This document shows, piece by piece, positions 1-6,427 of a DNA stretch of 21,280 nt. The notes under the pieces are model-generated. The model saw only the letters and a program-made list of their open reading frames with translations. It did not search any database and was not told where the DNA came from. Within the stretch, counting starts at the first letter, position 1, and each line of letters starts with the position of its first letter. This DNA is from Thermoleophilaceae bacterium (lineage in GTDB: Bacteria > Actinomycetota > Thermoleophilia > Solirubrobacterales > Thermoleophilaceae). The position numbers and the translations under genes were made by a program. Where the stretch lies: assembly GCA_013813135.1 (NCBI GenBank), contig JACCSF010000003.1, forward strand, positions 1-21,280, read 5' to 3'.

Positions 1-1
1 T

Positions 2-163
2 GGCGCGCCGCCCGCGGCGCCGGTGGTGCTGCCGGTGGCGCAGGCGCTCGATGCCCTCGTCGGCGCCGCCGCTCGGGCGCTCCGCCCTGTTGCCGCGGCT
101 TCGCATGCCGCGGCAACTGCCGCAACCAAGGCGGGCCCGGAGCCGGTCCTGGGCGCTCCCTAA
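2..163 (+). CDS. C-terminal fragment of an unknown Ala/Pro-rich protein
   Basis: One frame is open from the left edge of the window to a TAA at 161-163. It encodes about 53 residues rich in Ala, Pro and Val and ends in ...EPVLGAP. No domain is recognisable. The composition resembles the low-complexity tail of a secreted or surface protein, but high GC keeps other frames open here too (one of them to position 171), so the call is weak. A perfect 11-bp inverted repeat lies inside it. It faces the minus-strand gene ending at 173 tail to tail. Confidence 0.35.
   Translation, partial: GAPPAAPVVLPVAQALDALVGAAARALRPVAAASHAAATAATKAGPEPVLGAP
89..117. repeat. Perfect 11-bp inverted repeat (hairpin)
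   Basis: GTTGCCGCGGC at 89-99 is exactly complementary to GCCGCGGCAAC at 107-117, with a 7-nt loop. It lies about 45 bp before the stop of the open frame at the window edge and has no T-tract. It could be an intragenic structure or a terminator if the frame around it is not coding. Confidence 0.4.
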
Positions 164-172
164 AACACTGAA

Positions 173-532
173 TTAGACGTCGATGTCGGGGTGATGCCGG
201 CCCAGGTGCCGAGCGAGCGTTTCCCTTACCTGCTGCCGTTCCGCTGAGCTCGCCAGCCGGTAGCGGCCCAGCAGCTCCTTTTGGCCTTCAAGCGGCAGGT
301 CGGAGATCACCCAGCGCACGGCGAGCCGCTCGAACAGGAACTCCATGCGGCGCTGCCAGCGATCCTCCGCGGAGGCGGCCGGCCTGGCGTCGAGGTCGCG
401 CAGCGAGCGCAGCGTTCCGGCGCTCAGGTCGTCGCGCAGCGTGAGGACGCTGCCCTCCTTGTCGATGTAGTCCGTGGTGGCGGCAGGTGGTCGCTCGCCC
501 TGCTGCGCGCGGCGTCGGCTGCGGCGGCCCAT
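173..532 (-). CDS. Small hypothetical protein (119 aa)
   Basis: A complete frame from ATG (530-532) to the stop at 173-175. The N-terminus is basic (MGRRSRRRAQQ), followed by a charged segment predicted to be largely helical. The middle carries WQRRMEFLFERLAVRW and the end EGQKELLGRYRLAS, then a His-containing tail. The amphipathic spacing of Leu, Arg and Glu is unlike a high-GC shadow frame, which supports a real protein. No catalytic motif, signal peptide or membrane segment is visible, and I do not recognise the family. GGGAG lies about 10 nt upstream of the ATG as a possible ribosome binding site. It is divergent from the membrane-protein gene at 606. Confidence 0.6.
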   Translation of the reverse strand: MGRRSRRRAQQGERPPAATTDYIDKEGSVLTLRDDLSAGTLRSLRDLDARPAASAEDRWQRRMEFLFERLAVRWVISDLPLEGQKELLGRYRLASSAERQQVRETLARHLGRHHPDIDV

Positions 533-605
533 GCCTCAGATGCTCCCTGGGGCGTCAAGGAGGCGCTTGGGCTCGCGGGCGGCGCGCCCCCTACCCTGAG
601 GCCAC

Positions 606-2231
606 GTGGGCACCGCGGTCCTGTCCGCTCGCCGCCGCGTGCCGGTCACGGCCTGGATGGTCGCGCCCACGGCGCTGGCAGTGGTCACGGGGCTCCTCTA
701 CCTGTTGCTCGAGCCGCGTCCGGGTGACCTCGCCGTGCACGTCTTCCGGGCCGAGCTGTTCGGCCGCGAGGGCTTCACGATCTGGAACGGGCAGTGGTAC
801 GGCGGTCACCACACACCCGCCTACAGCGTGCTCACGCCGGCGCTCTCGTGGCTCGCGGGCCCGCGGCTCGTGCTGGTCGCGGCGTGCGTCGCCATCGCCG
901 GCCTGTTCGAGCTGCTCGCGCGCGAGCACTTCGGCGCCGAGAGCGCGCGCCTGGGCGCGCTCTGGCTCGGCGCGGGAACGGCCACCCTGCTGGCCACCAG
1001 CCGCCTTCCGTTCGCGGTCGGCACGGCATTGGGGCTCGGGGCGGCGCTCGCTCTCCAGCGCGCACACCCGCGGGCCGCGGGCGCGCTCGCGTTCCTCAGC
1101 CCGCTCGCCAGCCCGGTCGCCGGGCTGTTCACCGGCCTGGCGGGCCTGGCGTACGCCGCCGGCTCGTGGCGCGACGGGAATGCCCGCCGGCAGGGGGCAA
1201 TCGTCGCCGGCGCGGCGCTCGCTCCCCCGCTGTTCCTCGGGCTTGCGTTTCCCGAGGGCGGCTGGGCTCCCTTCCCCTTTACCGCCTATCTCCCCATCCC
1301 GCTGTTCTGCGCGGCCTGCCTGCTGGTGCTGCCGCGCGGGGAGCGGGTCCTGCGCGCCGGGGCGGTGCTATACGCGCTGGGCGCGACGGTCGCGGTCTCC
1401 GCTGAGACCCAGATCGGCGGCACGGCGCCGCGCCTGGGGATGCTCTTCGGCGGACCGCTGCTGCTGTGCGTCGCCTGGAATCGCCTCAGGCGCCCGACGC
1501 CACAGCTGCTGGCCGTGGCCGTGACGGGCTTCGCGCTGCTCGGCTACTGGCAGTGGACCTCGGCGATCCGCGACATCGACAAGGCGCTACACGACCCGGC
1601 CGCGAGGGCGGACTACTTCGAGCCGCTGCGGCAGTTCCTCTACACGCTGCCCGACCAGCGCCGCATCGAGATCCCGTTCACGGGCAGCCGCTGGGAGAAC
1701 GCCGAGGTGGCTTCGCTCGTGCCGCTTGCGCGCGGCTGGCTGCGCCAGCTCGACACGGGTCGCAATCCCGTCTTCTACCGCGGCGGCCTCAACCGGCTGA
1801 CCTACGCGAGCTGGCTGGCCGAGAACGCCGTGCGCTACGTCGCGCTGCCGAGCGCGAAGCCCGACAAGAGCTCGTACGGCGAGCGCGCCCTGATCGAGAA
1901 GGGCCTGCCGTACCTGCGGCTGCGCTGGAAGTCGGACGACTGGCGCGTGTACGAGGTGCTGCTGCCGACGCCGATCGTGATCGCCCAAGGGCACGCTCGG
2001 ATCCTGCTCGAGCAGCTCGGCTCGGACGAGCTGCTCCTGGATGTCAGGCGGCCGGGCGCGGCGCTCGTACGGGTGCGGTGGACGCCGTACTGGTTCGCCG
2101 CCGGAGGATGCGTCGAGCGGGCCGGCGAGTGGACCCGGGTGATCGCCCGCGGGCGTGGGTTCATGCGGCTGTCCACCCGCTTCGCCCCCGAGCGCATCCT
2201 GCGGCACGGCCGGCGCTGCGACGGCGGTTGA
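606..2231 (+). CDS. Polytopic membrane protein of unknown function (541 aa)
   Basis: The N-terminal two thirds is a string of hydrophobic segments (about residues 17-36, 86-105, 115-132, 135-150 and further ones to about 320). A soluble C-terminal domain of about 210 residues follows. An extracytoplasmic-type loop after the first segment contains WNGQWYGGHHTPAYS, a pattern seen in large actinobacterial integral membrane proteins annotated as glycosyltransferase-like or PTPS-related membrane proteins. I can support the architecture but not an activity. The start is GTG at 606; no Shine-Dalgarno sequence is close to it. TACCCT at 592-597 could be a -10 element giving a nearly leaderless transcript. 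Its stop is followed 13 bp later by the RlmA-like gene, so co-transcription is likely. Confidence 0.75.
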   Translation: MGTAVLSARRRVPVTAWMVAPTALAVVTGLLYLLLEPRPGDLAVHVFRAELFGREGFTIWNGQWYGGHHTPAYSVLTPALSWLAGPRLVLVAACVAIAGLFELLAREHFGAESARLGALWLGAGTATLLATSRLPFAVGTALGLGAALALQRAHPRAAGALAFLSPLASPVAGLFTGLAGLAYAAGSWRDGNARRQGAIVAGAALAPPLFLGLAFPEGGWAPFPFTAYLPIPLFCAACLLVLPRGERVLRAGAVLYALGATVAVSAETQIGGTAPRLGMLFGGPLLLCVAWNRLRRPTPQLLAVAVTGFALLGYWQWTSAIRDIDKALHDPAARADYFEPLRQFLYTLPDQRRIEIPFTGSRWENAEVASLVPLARGWLRQLDTGRNPVFYRGGLNRLTYASWLAENAVRYVALPSAKPDKSSYGERALIEKGLPYLRLRWKSDDWRVYEVLLPTPIVIAQGHARILLEQLGSDELLLDVRRPGAALVRVRWTPYWFAAGGCVERAGEWTRVIARGRGFMRLSTRFAPERILRHGRRCDGG

Positions 2232-2244
2232 GAGGCTTCGCCGC

Positions 2245-3105
2245 GTGCCCGCCCTCGATGACGTGCTTCGCCTGCTGCGCTGCCCTCTCTGCGGTGCGGC
2301 GCTGGCGCGCGAGGGCGGGGTGGTGGGCTGCGACGAGGGGCACTCGTTCGACCTCGCTCGGCAGGGCTACCTGAGCCTGCTCGTCGGCGAGGGCACGGCG
2401 CACGCCGGGGACACGGCGGAGATGGCGGCCGCCAGAGAGCGCTTTCTCGGCGGTGGGCACTTCGATCGGCTCGCCGGGGCCCTGGGGCGCGCCGTCGCGT
2501 CGGCGAGCCCCTCGCGAGCAGGCGAATCCCCCTGCATCGTCGACCTCGGGGCCGGCACCGGCTGGTACCTCGCGCGCCTGCTCGACCGCCTGCCGGATGC
2601 GGCCGGCCTGGCGCTGGACGTCTCCAAGCCGGCTCTGCGCCGCGCTGCCCGCGCACACCCCCGCGTCGCAGCCGTGGCCTGCGACGCCTGGCGGCCGCTT
2701 CCGCTCGACGACCGCGTGGCCGCTGCTGTGCTCAACGTCTTCGCCCCCCGCAACGGGCCCGAGATCGCCCGCATCCTGCGGCCCGGAGGGATGGCCGTCG
2801 TGGTCACCCCGGCGAGCCACCACCTCGGCGAGCTCGTCGGGCCGCTCGGCCTGATCGGCGTGGACGAGCGCAAGGACGAGCGCCTTGCCGAGCAGCTGCA
2901 GCCGGATCTCGAGATCGCCGGCACGCGCGAGTTGGAGTGGCGCCTGAGCCTCGAGCGGGCGGCGGCCCGCGACGCGGTCGCCATGGGACCGAGCGCCTTC
3001 CACGCCTCGCCGGCCGAGCTGGACGAGCGCGTCGCCGGGCTGTCTGAGCCGGTTGAGGTCACCGCCGCGGTTACGATCACGCTCGCCACCGCGACCAGGG
3101 GATGA
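2245..3105 (+). CDS. rlmA: RlmA-type 23S rRNA (guanine-N1) methyltransferase
   Basis: A 286-residue protein from GTG at 2245, with GAGAGG about 9 nt upstream. The reading frame is open further upstream, but homology-like sequence begins here. The N-terminus carries the family's zinc site, C13-x2-C16 ... C29-x3-H33, followed by SFDLARQGYLSLL. Next comes a Rossmann methyltransferase domain whose SAM motif VDLGAGTG starts at residue 99. This zinc finger plus class I methyltransferase layout is that of RlmA(I)/RlmA(II), which methylate N1 of G745 or G748 in helix 35 of 23S rRNA; RlmA(II) homologues can affect macrolide binding. Sequence alone does not show which guanine is the target. Its 3' end overlaps the convergent VOC gene by 29 bp. 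Confidence 0.85.
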   Translation: MPALDDVLRLLRCPLCGAALAREGGVVGCDEGHSFDLARQGYLSLLVGEGTAHAGDTAEMAAARERFLGGGHFDRLAGALGRAVASASPSRAGESPCIVDLGAGTGWYLARLLDRLPDAAGLALDVSKPALRRAARAHPRVAAVACDAWRPLPLDDRVAAAVLNVFAPRNGPEIARILRPGGMAVVVTPASHHLGELVGPLGLIGVDERKDERLAEQLQPDLEIAGTRELEWRLSLERAAARDAVAMGPSAFHASPAELDERVAGLSEPVEVTAAVTITLATATRG

Positions 3106-3535
3106 TCCCGGCCTGCGGCCGCGGCTCCGCGTCGAGCATCGTCAGGTACTCGAGCTGGTTGCCGTCCGGGTCGCGGAAGTAGACCGCGCCCGCGGGCATC
3201 CAGCCCAGCACGCTCGGCTCGTCGGTCTCCTCGCCGAAGAACGAGAGCGGCACCACGCCCAGCTCGCGCAGGCGCGCCGGCGCCGCCAGCAGGTCGTCCA
3301 GCTTGACTCCGAACGCCACGTGCAGCGACATGCCCATCGGCATCGAACCGAGCGACCAGAGCCCGAGCATGTGCTCGCCCGCGCCTCCGACCCAGAAGAA
3401 CGTGGCTCCGCGCTCCGGGATCTCGAGCGCCACGGGCAGGCCGACCACGTCGCGGTAGAACCCGACTGAGCGCCCGAGGTCGCGCACCGTGAGGTGCGCC
3501 TCGAAGAGCCTCGACACCGGGATCGGGTCGCCCAC
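3077..3535 (-). CDS. VOC superfamily (glyoxalase/dioxygenase-fold) protein
   Basis: A 152-residue protein with two paired beta-alpha-beta-beta-beta modules typical of the vicinal-oxygen-chelate superfamily. The first module starts FEAHLTVRDLGRSVGFYRDV. The second ends VYFRDPDGNQLEYL, a hallmark of the fold. H14, H72 and E129 are well placed as metal ligands. The family covers glyoxalase I, extradiol dioxygenases and antibiotic-binding proteins, so the substrate cannot be named. It follows ogt on the same strand with 13 bp between them, but it also has its own leaderless-type promoter (TAGGGT, 6 nt, GTG). The last 29 bp overlap the 3' end of the RlmA-like gene. Confidence 0.88.
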   Translation of the reverse strand: MGDPIPVSRLFEAHLTVRDLGRSVGFYRDVVGLPVALEIPERGATFFWVGGAGEHMLGLWSLGSMPMGMSLHVAFGVKLDDLLAAPARLRELGVVPLSFFGEETDEPSVLGWMPAGAVYFRDPDGNQLEYLTMLDAEPRPQAGIIPWSRWRA

Positions 3536-3541
3536 CCGCCT

Positions 3542-3547
3542 ACCCTA
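3542..3547 (-). promoter_or_regulatory. -10 hexamer of a putative leaderless promoter for the VOC gene
   Basis: Read on the minus strand, TAGGGT is followed by exactly 6 nt (AGGCGG) and then the GTG start codon. A start site 7 nt after the hexamer would make the G of GTG the first transcribed base. No convincing -35 is visible at 16-18 bp. The hexamer lies between the ogt stop and the VOC start. Confidence 0.45.
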
Positions 3548-3548
3548 A

Positions 3549-4064
3549 TCAACCGCTCCACAGCCGTGGGGCGGCGTGCTCTGCCTCGAGCTCGAGCAGC
3601 AGCCGCTTGCGCGGGAGCCCTCCGCCGTAGCCGACCAGCGTCCCGTCCGCGCCGATCACCCGGTGACAGGGGACGATCACCGCGATCGGGTTGCGTCCGT
3701 TGGTCGCCCCAACGGCGCGCACCGCGTCCGGGCGGCCGACCGCCGCGGCGATCGCGCCGTAGCTGGCCGTCTCGCCGTACGGGATCTCCAGCAGGGTCGC
3801 CCAGACCCGCAGCTGGAAGCCCGTTCCGCTCGGTGCGAGCGGAACGTCGAACTCGGTGAGCTCACCGGCGAAGTAGGCGTGCAGCTGAGCCTCGACGTCC
3901 CCGAAGGCATCCGGATCGTGCCGCCCACCCTGCGGTTCCGGCCCGGGCGACATCTGCAGATGCGTGAGCGCGCGCCCGTCGCCGACCAAGCGCAGCTCTC
4001 CGAGCGGCGAGTCGATCGTATGCCAGTGCGTCGGCTGGTCCGCCACGGGCTCGAGGAAGCGCAC
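3549..4064 (-). CDS. ogt: Methylated-DNA--protein-cysteine methyltransferase (Ogt/MGMT)
   Basis: A suicide DNA-repair protein that transfers the alkyl group from O6-alkylguanine or O4-alkylthymine to its own cysteine. From GTG at 4062-4064 it is 171 aa, a normal length. The N-terminal RNase-H-like domain is followed by the helix-turn-helix/active-site domain. That domain has N122 in GATNGRNP, the signature PCHRVIG with acceptor C133 and H134-R135, then GYGGGLPRK and E158, completing the Asn-Cys-His-Glu set. A frame 28 residues longer, from 4148, is possible. I rejected it because those residues match nothing in the family, run across the operator dyad, and skip a start codon that mirrors that of the divergent ada-alkA gene. 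It is probably co-regulated with ada-alkA. Confidence 0.92.
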   Translation of the reverse strand: MRFLEPVADQPTHWHTIDSPLGELRLVGDGRALTHLQMSPGPEPQGGRHDPDAFGDVEAQLHAYFAGELTEFDVPLAPSGTGFQLRVWATLLEIPYGETASYGAIAAAVGRPDAVRAVGATNGRNPIAVIVPCHRVIGADGTLVGYGGGLPRKRLLLELEAEHAAPRLWSG

Positions 4065-4162
4065 AGCGCGATTGTGACGGTTTCCGGCCTGGCGGTCTGG
4101 CGGGAATCGGACATGTCCGAAAAGCGCCAGACCCGTGGCCGGCGGCATGACACGATAGAGAC
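4065..4162. promoter_or_regulatory. Two-fold symmetric operator/promoter region of the ogt / ada-alkA divergon
   Basis: The core is the perfect 14-bp palindrome TCGGACATGTCCGA at 4107-4120, centred at 4113.5. Outer arms GTCTGGCG (4095-4102) and CGCCAGAC (4125-4132) share the same centre. On each strand outward the order is CGCCAGACC, 17 nt, a CAC(A/G)AT hexamer, 6 nt, GTG. The two hexamers start 37.5 bp from the centre and the two GTGs start 49.5 bp from it. Neither -35 region (CAGACC) resembles TTGACA, which fits promoters that need an activator. The obvious candidate is the Ada-type activator encoded immediately to the right. That binding is inference. Confidence 0.75.
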
Positions 4163-5773
4163 GTGATCGACGACTTCGAGCGCTGCTACCGCTTCATGCG
4201 GAGCCGCGACCCCCGCTACGACGGCTTCTTCTTCGTCGGCGTGACGTCCACCGGCATCTACTGCCGGCCGAGCTGCCCGGCGCGGCTGCCCGACCGTCGT
4301 AACGTGCGCCTGTTTGCGACGGCCGCAGCGGCCCAGGCCGCCGGCTTCAGGGCCTGCAAGCGCTGCGAGCCCGACGCCGCGCCCGGCTCGCCGGCCTGGA
4401 ACAGGCGCGCCGACGTGGCCGGACGCGCCTTTCGGCTGATCGCTGATGGGATCGTCGATCGCGAGGGCGTGCAAGGCCTGGCCTCACGCCTGGGCTTCAA
4501 CGAGCGCCAGCTGAATCGCATCCTGGTCGCGGAGGTGGGCGCCGGCCCGGCCCAGCTTGCCCGTGCCCACCGGGCGCAGGCGGCGCGCACGTTGATCGAG
4601 TCCACCGGCCTGAGCTTCGCCGAGGTTGCGCTCGCATCCGGCTTCGGCAGCGTCCGCCAGTTCAACGACACGATCCAGGTGATCTACGCGCGTAAGCCCA
4701 GCGAGCTGCGCCGCCGCGCTCGCCGCAAGCGCGCTGCCACCACGCAGGGCGCGGTGGACCTGCGGCTGCCGGCTCGCGCGCCGCTCGACGGCACCGCCCT
4801 GCTCGAATTCCTCGGCGCACGGGCGATCCCGGGAGTCGAGCACGTCGAAGGCGGCACGTACCGCCGCTCGCTGGCGCTCGAGCACGGCGGCGGCCTCGTG
4901 GCGCTCACGCCGGAAGCGGGAGCGGCGCGGTGTGTGCTGCAGCTCGACGACCTGCGCGACCTGACCGCAGCCGTTGCGCGCTGCCGGCGCCTGCTCGACC
5001 TCGACGCCGATCCAGTGTCGATCGACGCTCAGCTTGGCGCCGATCCGCTGCTGGGAGAGCTGGCGCGGCGGCGGCCAGGGATGCGCGTGCCCGGTTGCGT
5101 GGACGGCTTCGAGCTGGGTGTGCGGGCGATCGTGGGCCAGCAGGTCTCGGTCGCCGCTGCACGCACGGTGCTGGGTCGGCTGGTCGCGCGCTACGGAGAG
5201 GCGTTGGCGGAGCCCGCCGGCGCGCTCACGCACCGCTTCCCCACGGCGGAAACGCTCGCCGAGAGCGATCCCGCCGACCTGCCCTTCCCACGCCGCCGCG
5301 GGGAGGCGCTGCGCTCGCTCGCGCTGCTGGTTGCCGCCGACGGTCTTCGCTTCGACGCCGGCGCCGACTCCTCGGCCGCACTCGCCGCGTTGCTCGACAT
5401 TCCCGGTGTGGGGCCCTGGACCGCCTCCTACGTGGCGATGCGCGCGCTCGGCGATCCCGACTCGTTCCCGGCCGGCGACGTAGGCATCCGCCACGCGCTC
5501 CGGCGACTCGGCCATGCCGCGAGCGGGCCGCAGGCCACTTCGGTTGCCGAGCCGTGGCGCCCGTGGCGCTCCTACGCAGTCATGCACCTGTGGAGCAGCC
5601 TCGGCGCCGCTCCGGCGCCGCTATCGGTGGTCGGCCCGCCAGGCCGCGCCCTGGGCGCGCACGACGTCGACGATCTCCCCCAGAGCGATGTTCGCGTCCA
5701 CGAGGTGCAGGCCCCACTGCTTGGTGGGAGACGGACTGAAGACGGGCGCGTCGCCGATCGAGCCGATCGCTAG
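4163..5773 (+). CDS. alkA: Ada-AlkA fusion: methyl-sensing AraC-type activator with 3-methyladenine DNA glycosylase
   Basis: Three domains are visible. Residues 1-75 are the Ada zinc domain with C34, C38, C65 and C68 (IYCRPSC ... CKRC). In E. coli Ada the cysteine equivalent to C34 accepts methyl groups from DNA phosphotriesters and turns the protein into an activator. Residues about 85-180 form an AraC-type helix-turn-helix pair. Residues about 195-480 are an AlkA-type glycosylase with the helix-hairpin-helix motif IPGVGPWTA and catalytic Asp D439 in PAGDVGIRHAL. A similar AdaA-AlkA fusion adjoins ogt in mycobacteria. The start is GTG with CACGAT 6 nt before it. Oddity: the family core ends near MHLWSSL (residue 480) and the frame runs about 56 residues further, antisense to the DUF3089 remnant. 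That tail looks like readthrough sequence, not a domain. Confidence 0.9.
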   Translation: MIDDFERCYRFMRSRDPRYDGFFFVGVTSTGIYCRPSCPARLPDRRNVRLFATAAAAQAAGFRACKRCEPDAAPGSPAWNRRADVAGRAFRLIADGIVDREGVQGLASRLGFNERQLNRILVAEVGAGPAQLARAHRAQAARTLIESTGLSFAEVALASGFGSVRQFNDTIQVIYARKPSELRRRARRKRAATTQGAVDLRLPARAPLDGTALLEFLGARAIPGVEHVEGGTYRRSLALEHGGGLVALTPEAGAARCVLQLDDLRDLTAAVARCRRLLDLDADPVSIDAQLGADPLLGELARRRPGMRVPGCVDGFELGVRAIVGQQVSVAAARTVLGRLVARYGEALAEPAGALTHRFPTAETLAESDPADLPFPRRRGEALRSLALLVAADGLRFDAGADSSAALAALLDIPGVGPWTASYVAMRALGDPDSFPAGDVGIRHALRRLGHAASGPQATSVAEPWRPWRSYAVMHLWSSLGAAPAPLSVVGPPGRALGAHDVDDLPQSDVRVHEVQAPLLGGRRTEDGRVADRADR

Positions 5774-6361
5774 GACGTCCGCGCCCCCGGCGGAGGAGCA
5801 GCGGCCTCGGTAGCTGCCCGGGAACGCACGCCAGGCGGTCGACACGGCGGGCTCCGGCACCCGAGCACGGCGACCACCGCGCCGATCGTCGTTCCGGGGG
5901 CGAAGGGCTCGCTGGGCTGGATCGGGGTCAGCTTGGCCGAGCCGCCGCCCAGCGCGGCGGGGTTCGTGCAGAGCACCTCGAGCCCCGGCGTGGCGGTCCG
6001 GCCGAAGATGGAATCGGCCGGCGGGACCTGGTTGAAGGTCGAGAACGCGATCACGCAGCCGGTCTGCGTCCGTGAGCGGCAGGCCGGGGTCCTCGAAGTT
6101 GGCCGTGGCCGATTTCTGGTCGCTGACGGTGGGATAGACGTAGAAGCAGTCGTACCTGGGGCGCTTCGGCCGCTTGATGAGCTCCACGCCCAGACGCTTC
6201 CCACTCGGCGAGAAGCGGGTGGTGTTCAGGCTCACGTCGCAGGCGTCGTCCGCCTTGCCCGGCTTGCACAGCCACACCGTCTTCGCACCGGCCGAACTCG
6301 GCAGCGCCCATAGGCATGCCAGGGCGGCAGCGGCGAGCAGCAGGAGACGTCCGCGGCGCAT
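5621..6361 (-). pseudogene. Degraded DUF3089 (lipase-like alpha/beta-hydrolase) gene
   Basis: The ATG at 6361 starts a signal peptide and the conserved DUF3089 N-terminus (TVWLCKPGKADDACDV ... YDCFYVYPTVSDQ). Just after TANFE, near 6085-6092, the sequence jumps into another frame that reads PACRSRTQTGCVIAFSTFN. The family has roughly a hundred residues between these points, including the nucleophile elbow (GHSQG), so an out-of-frame deletion removed the active site. Near 5860-5862 a run of three G (minus strand) where four would keep the frame (VAVLG / VPEPAVST) returns the sequence to the first frame. That frame then reads to the family C-terminus GLHLVDANIALG. Two independent lesions make this a pseudogene. 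The uninterrupted 246-aa frame is therefore misleading in its middle. Its 3' 153 bp overlap the extended end of ada-alkA. Confidence 0.85.
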
Positions 6362-6427
6362 CGCGCGGCAGTGTAGCCAGGCGCTTACCTCCAGCGCGGA
6401 GCTGGCGCGCCTCCCCCGGCCGCGACG

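Noticed and set aside
487..1524. A 345-aa plus-strand frame overlapping the membrane protein
   Set aside because: Ser/Arg/Ala low-complexity shadow; the overlapping frame has clear membrane segments.
4065..4148. Longer Ogt start at 4148
   Set aside because: The added residues fall on the operator dyad and promoter, match nothing in the family, and break the mirror symmetry with the ada-alkA start.
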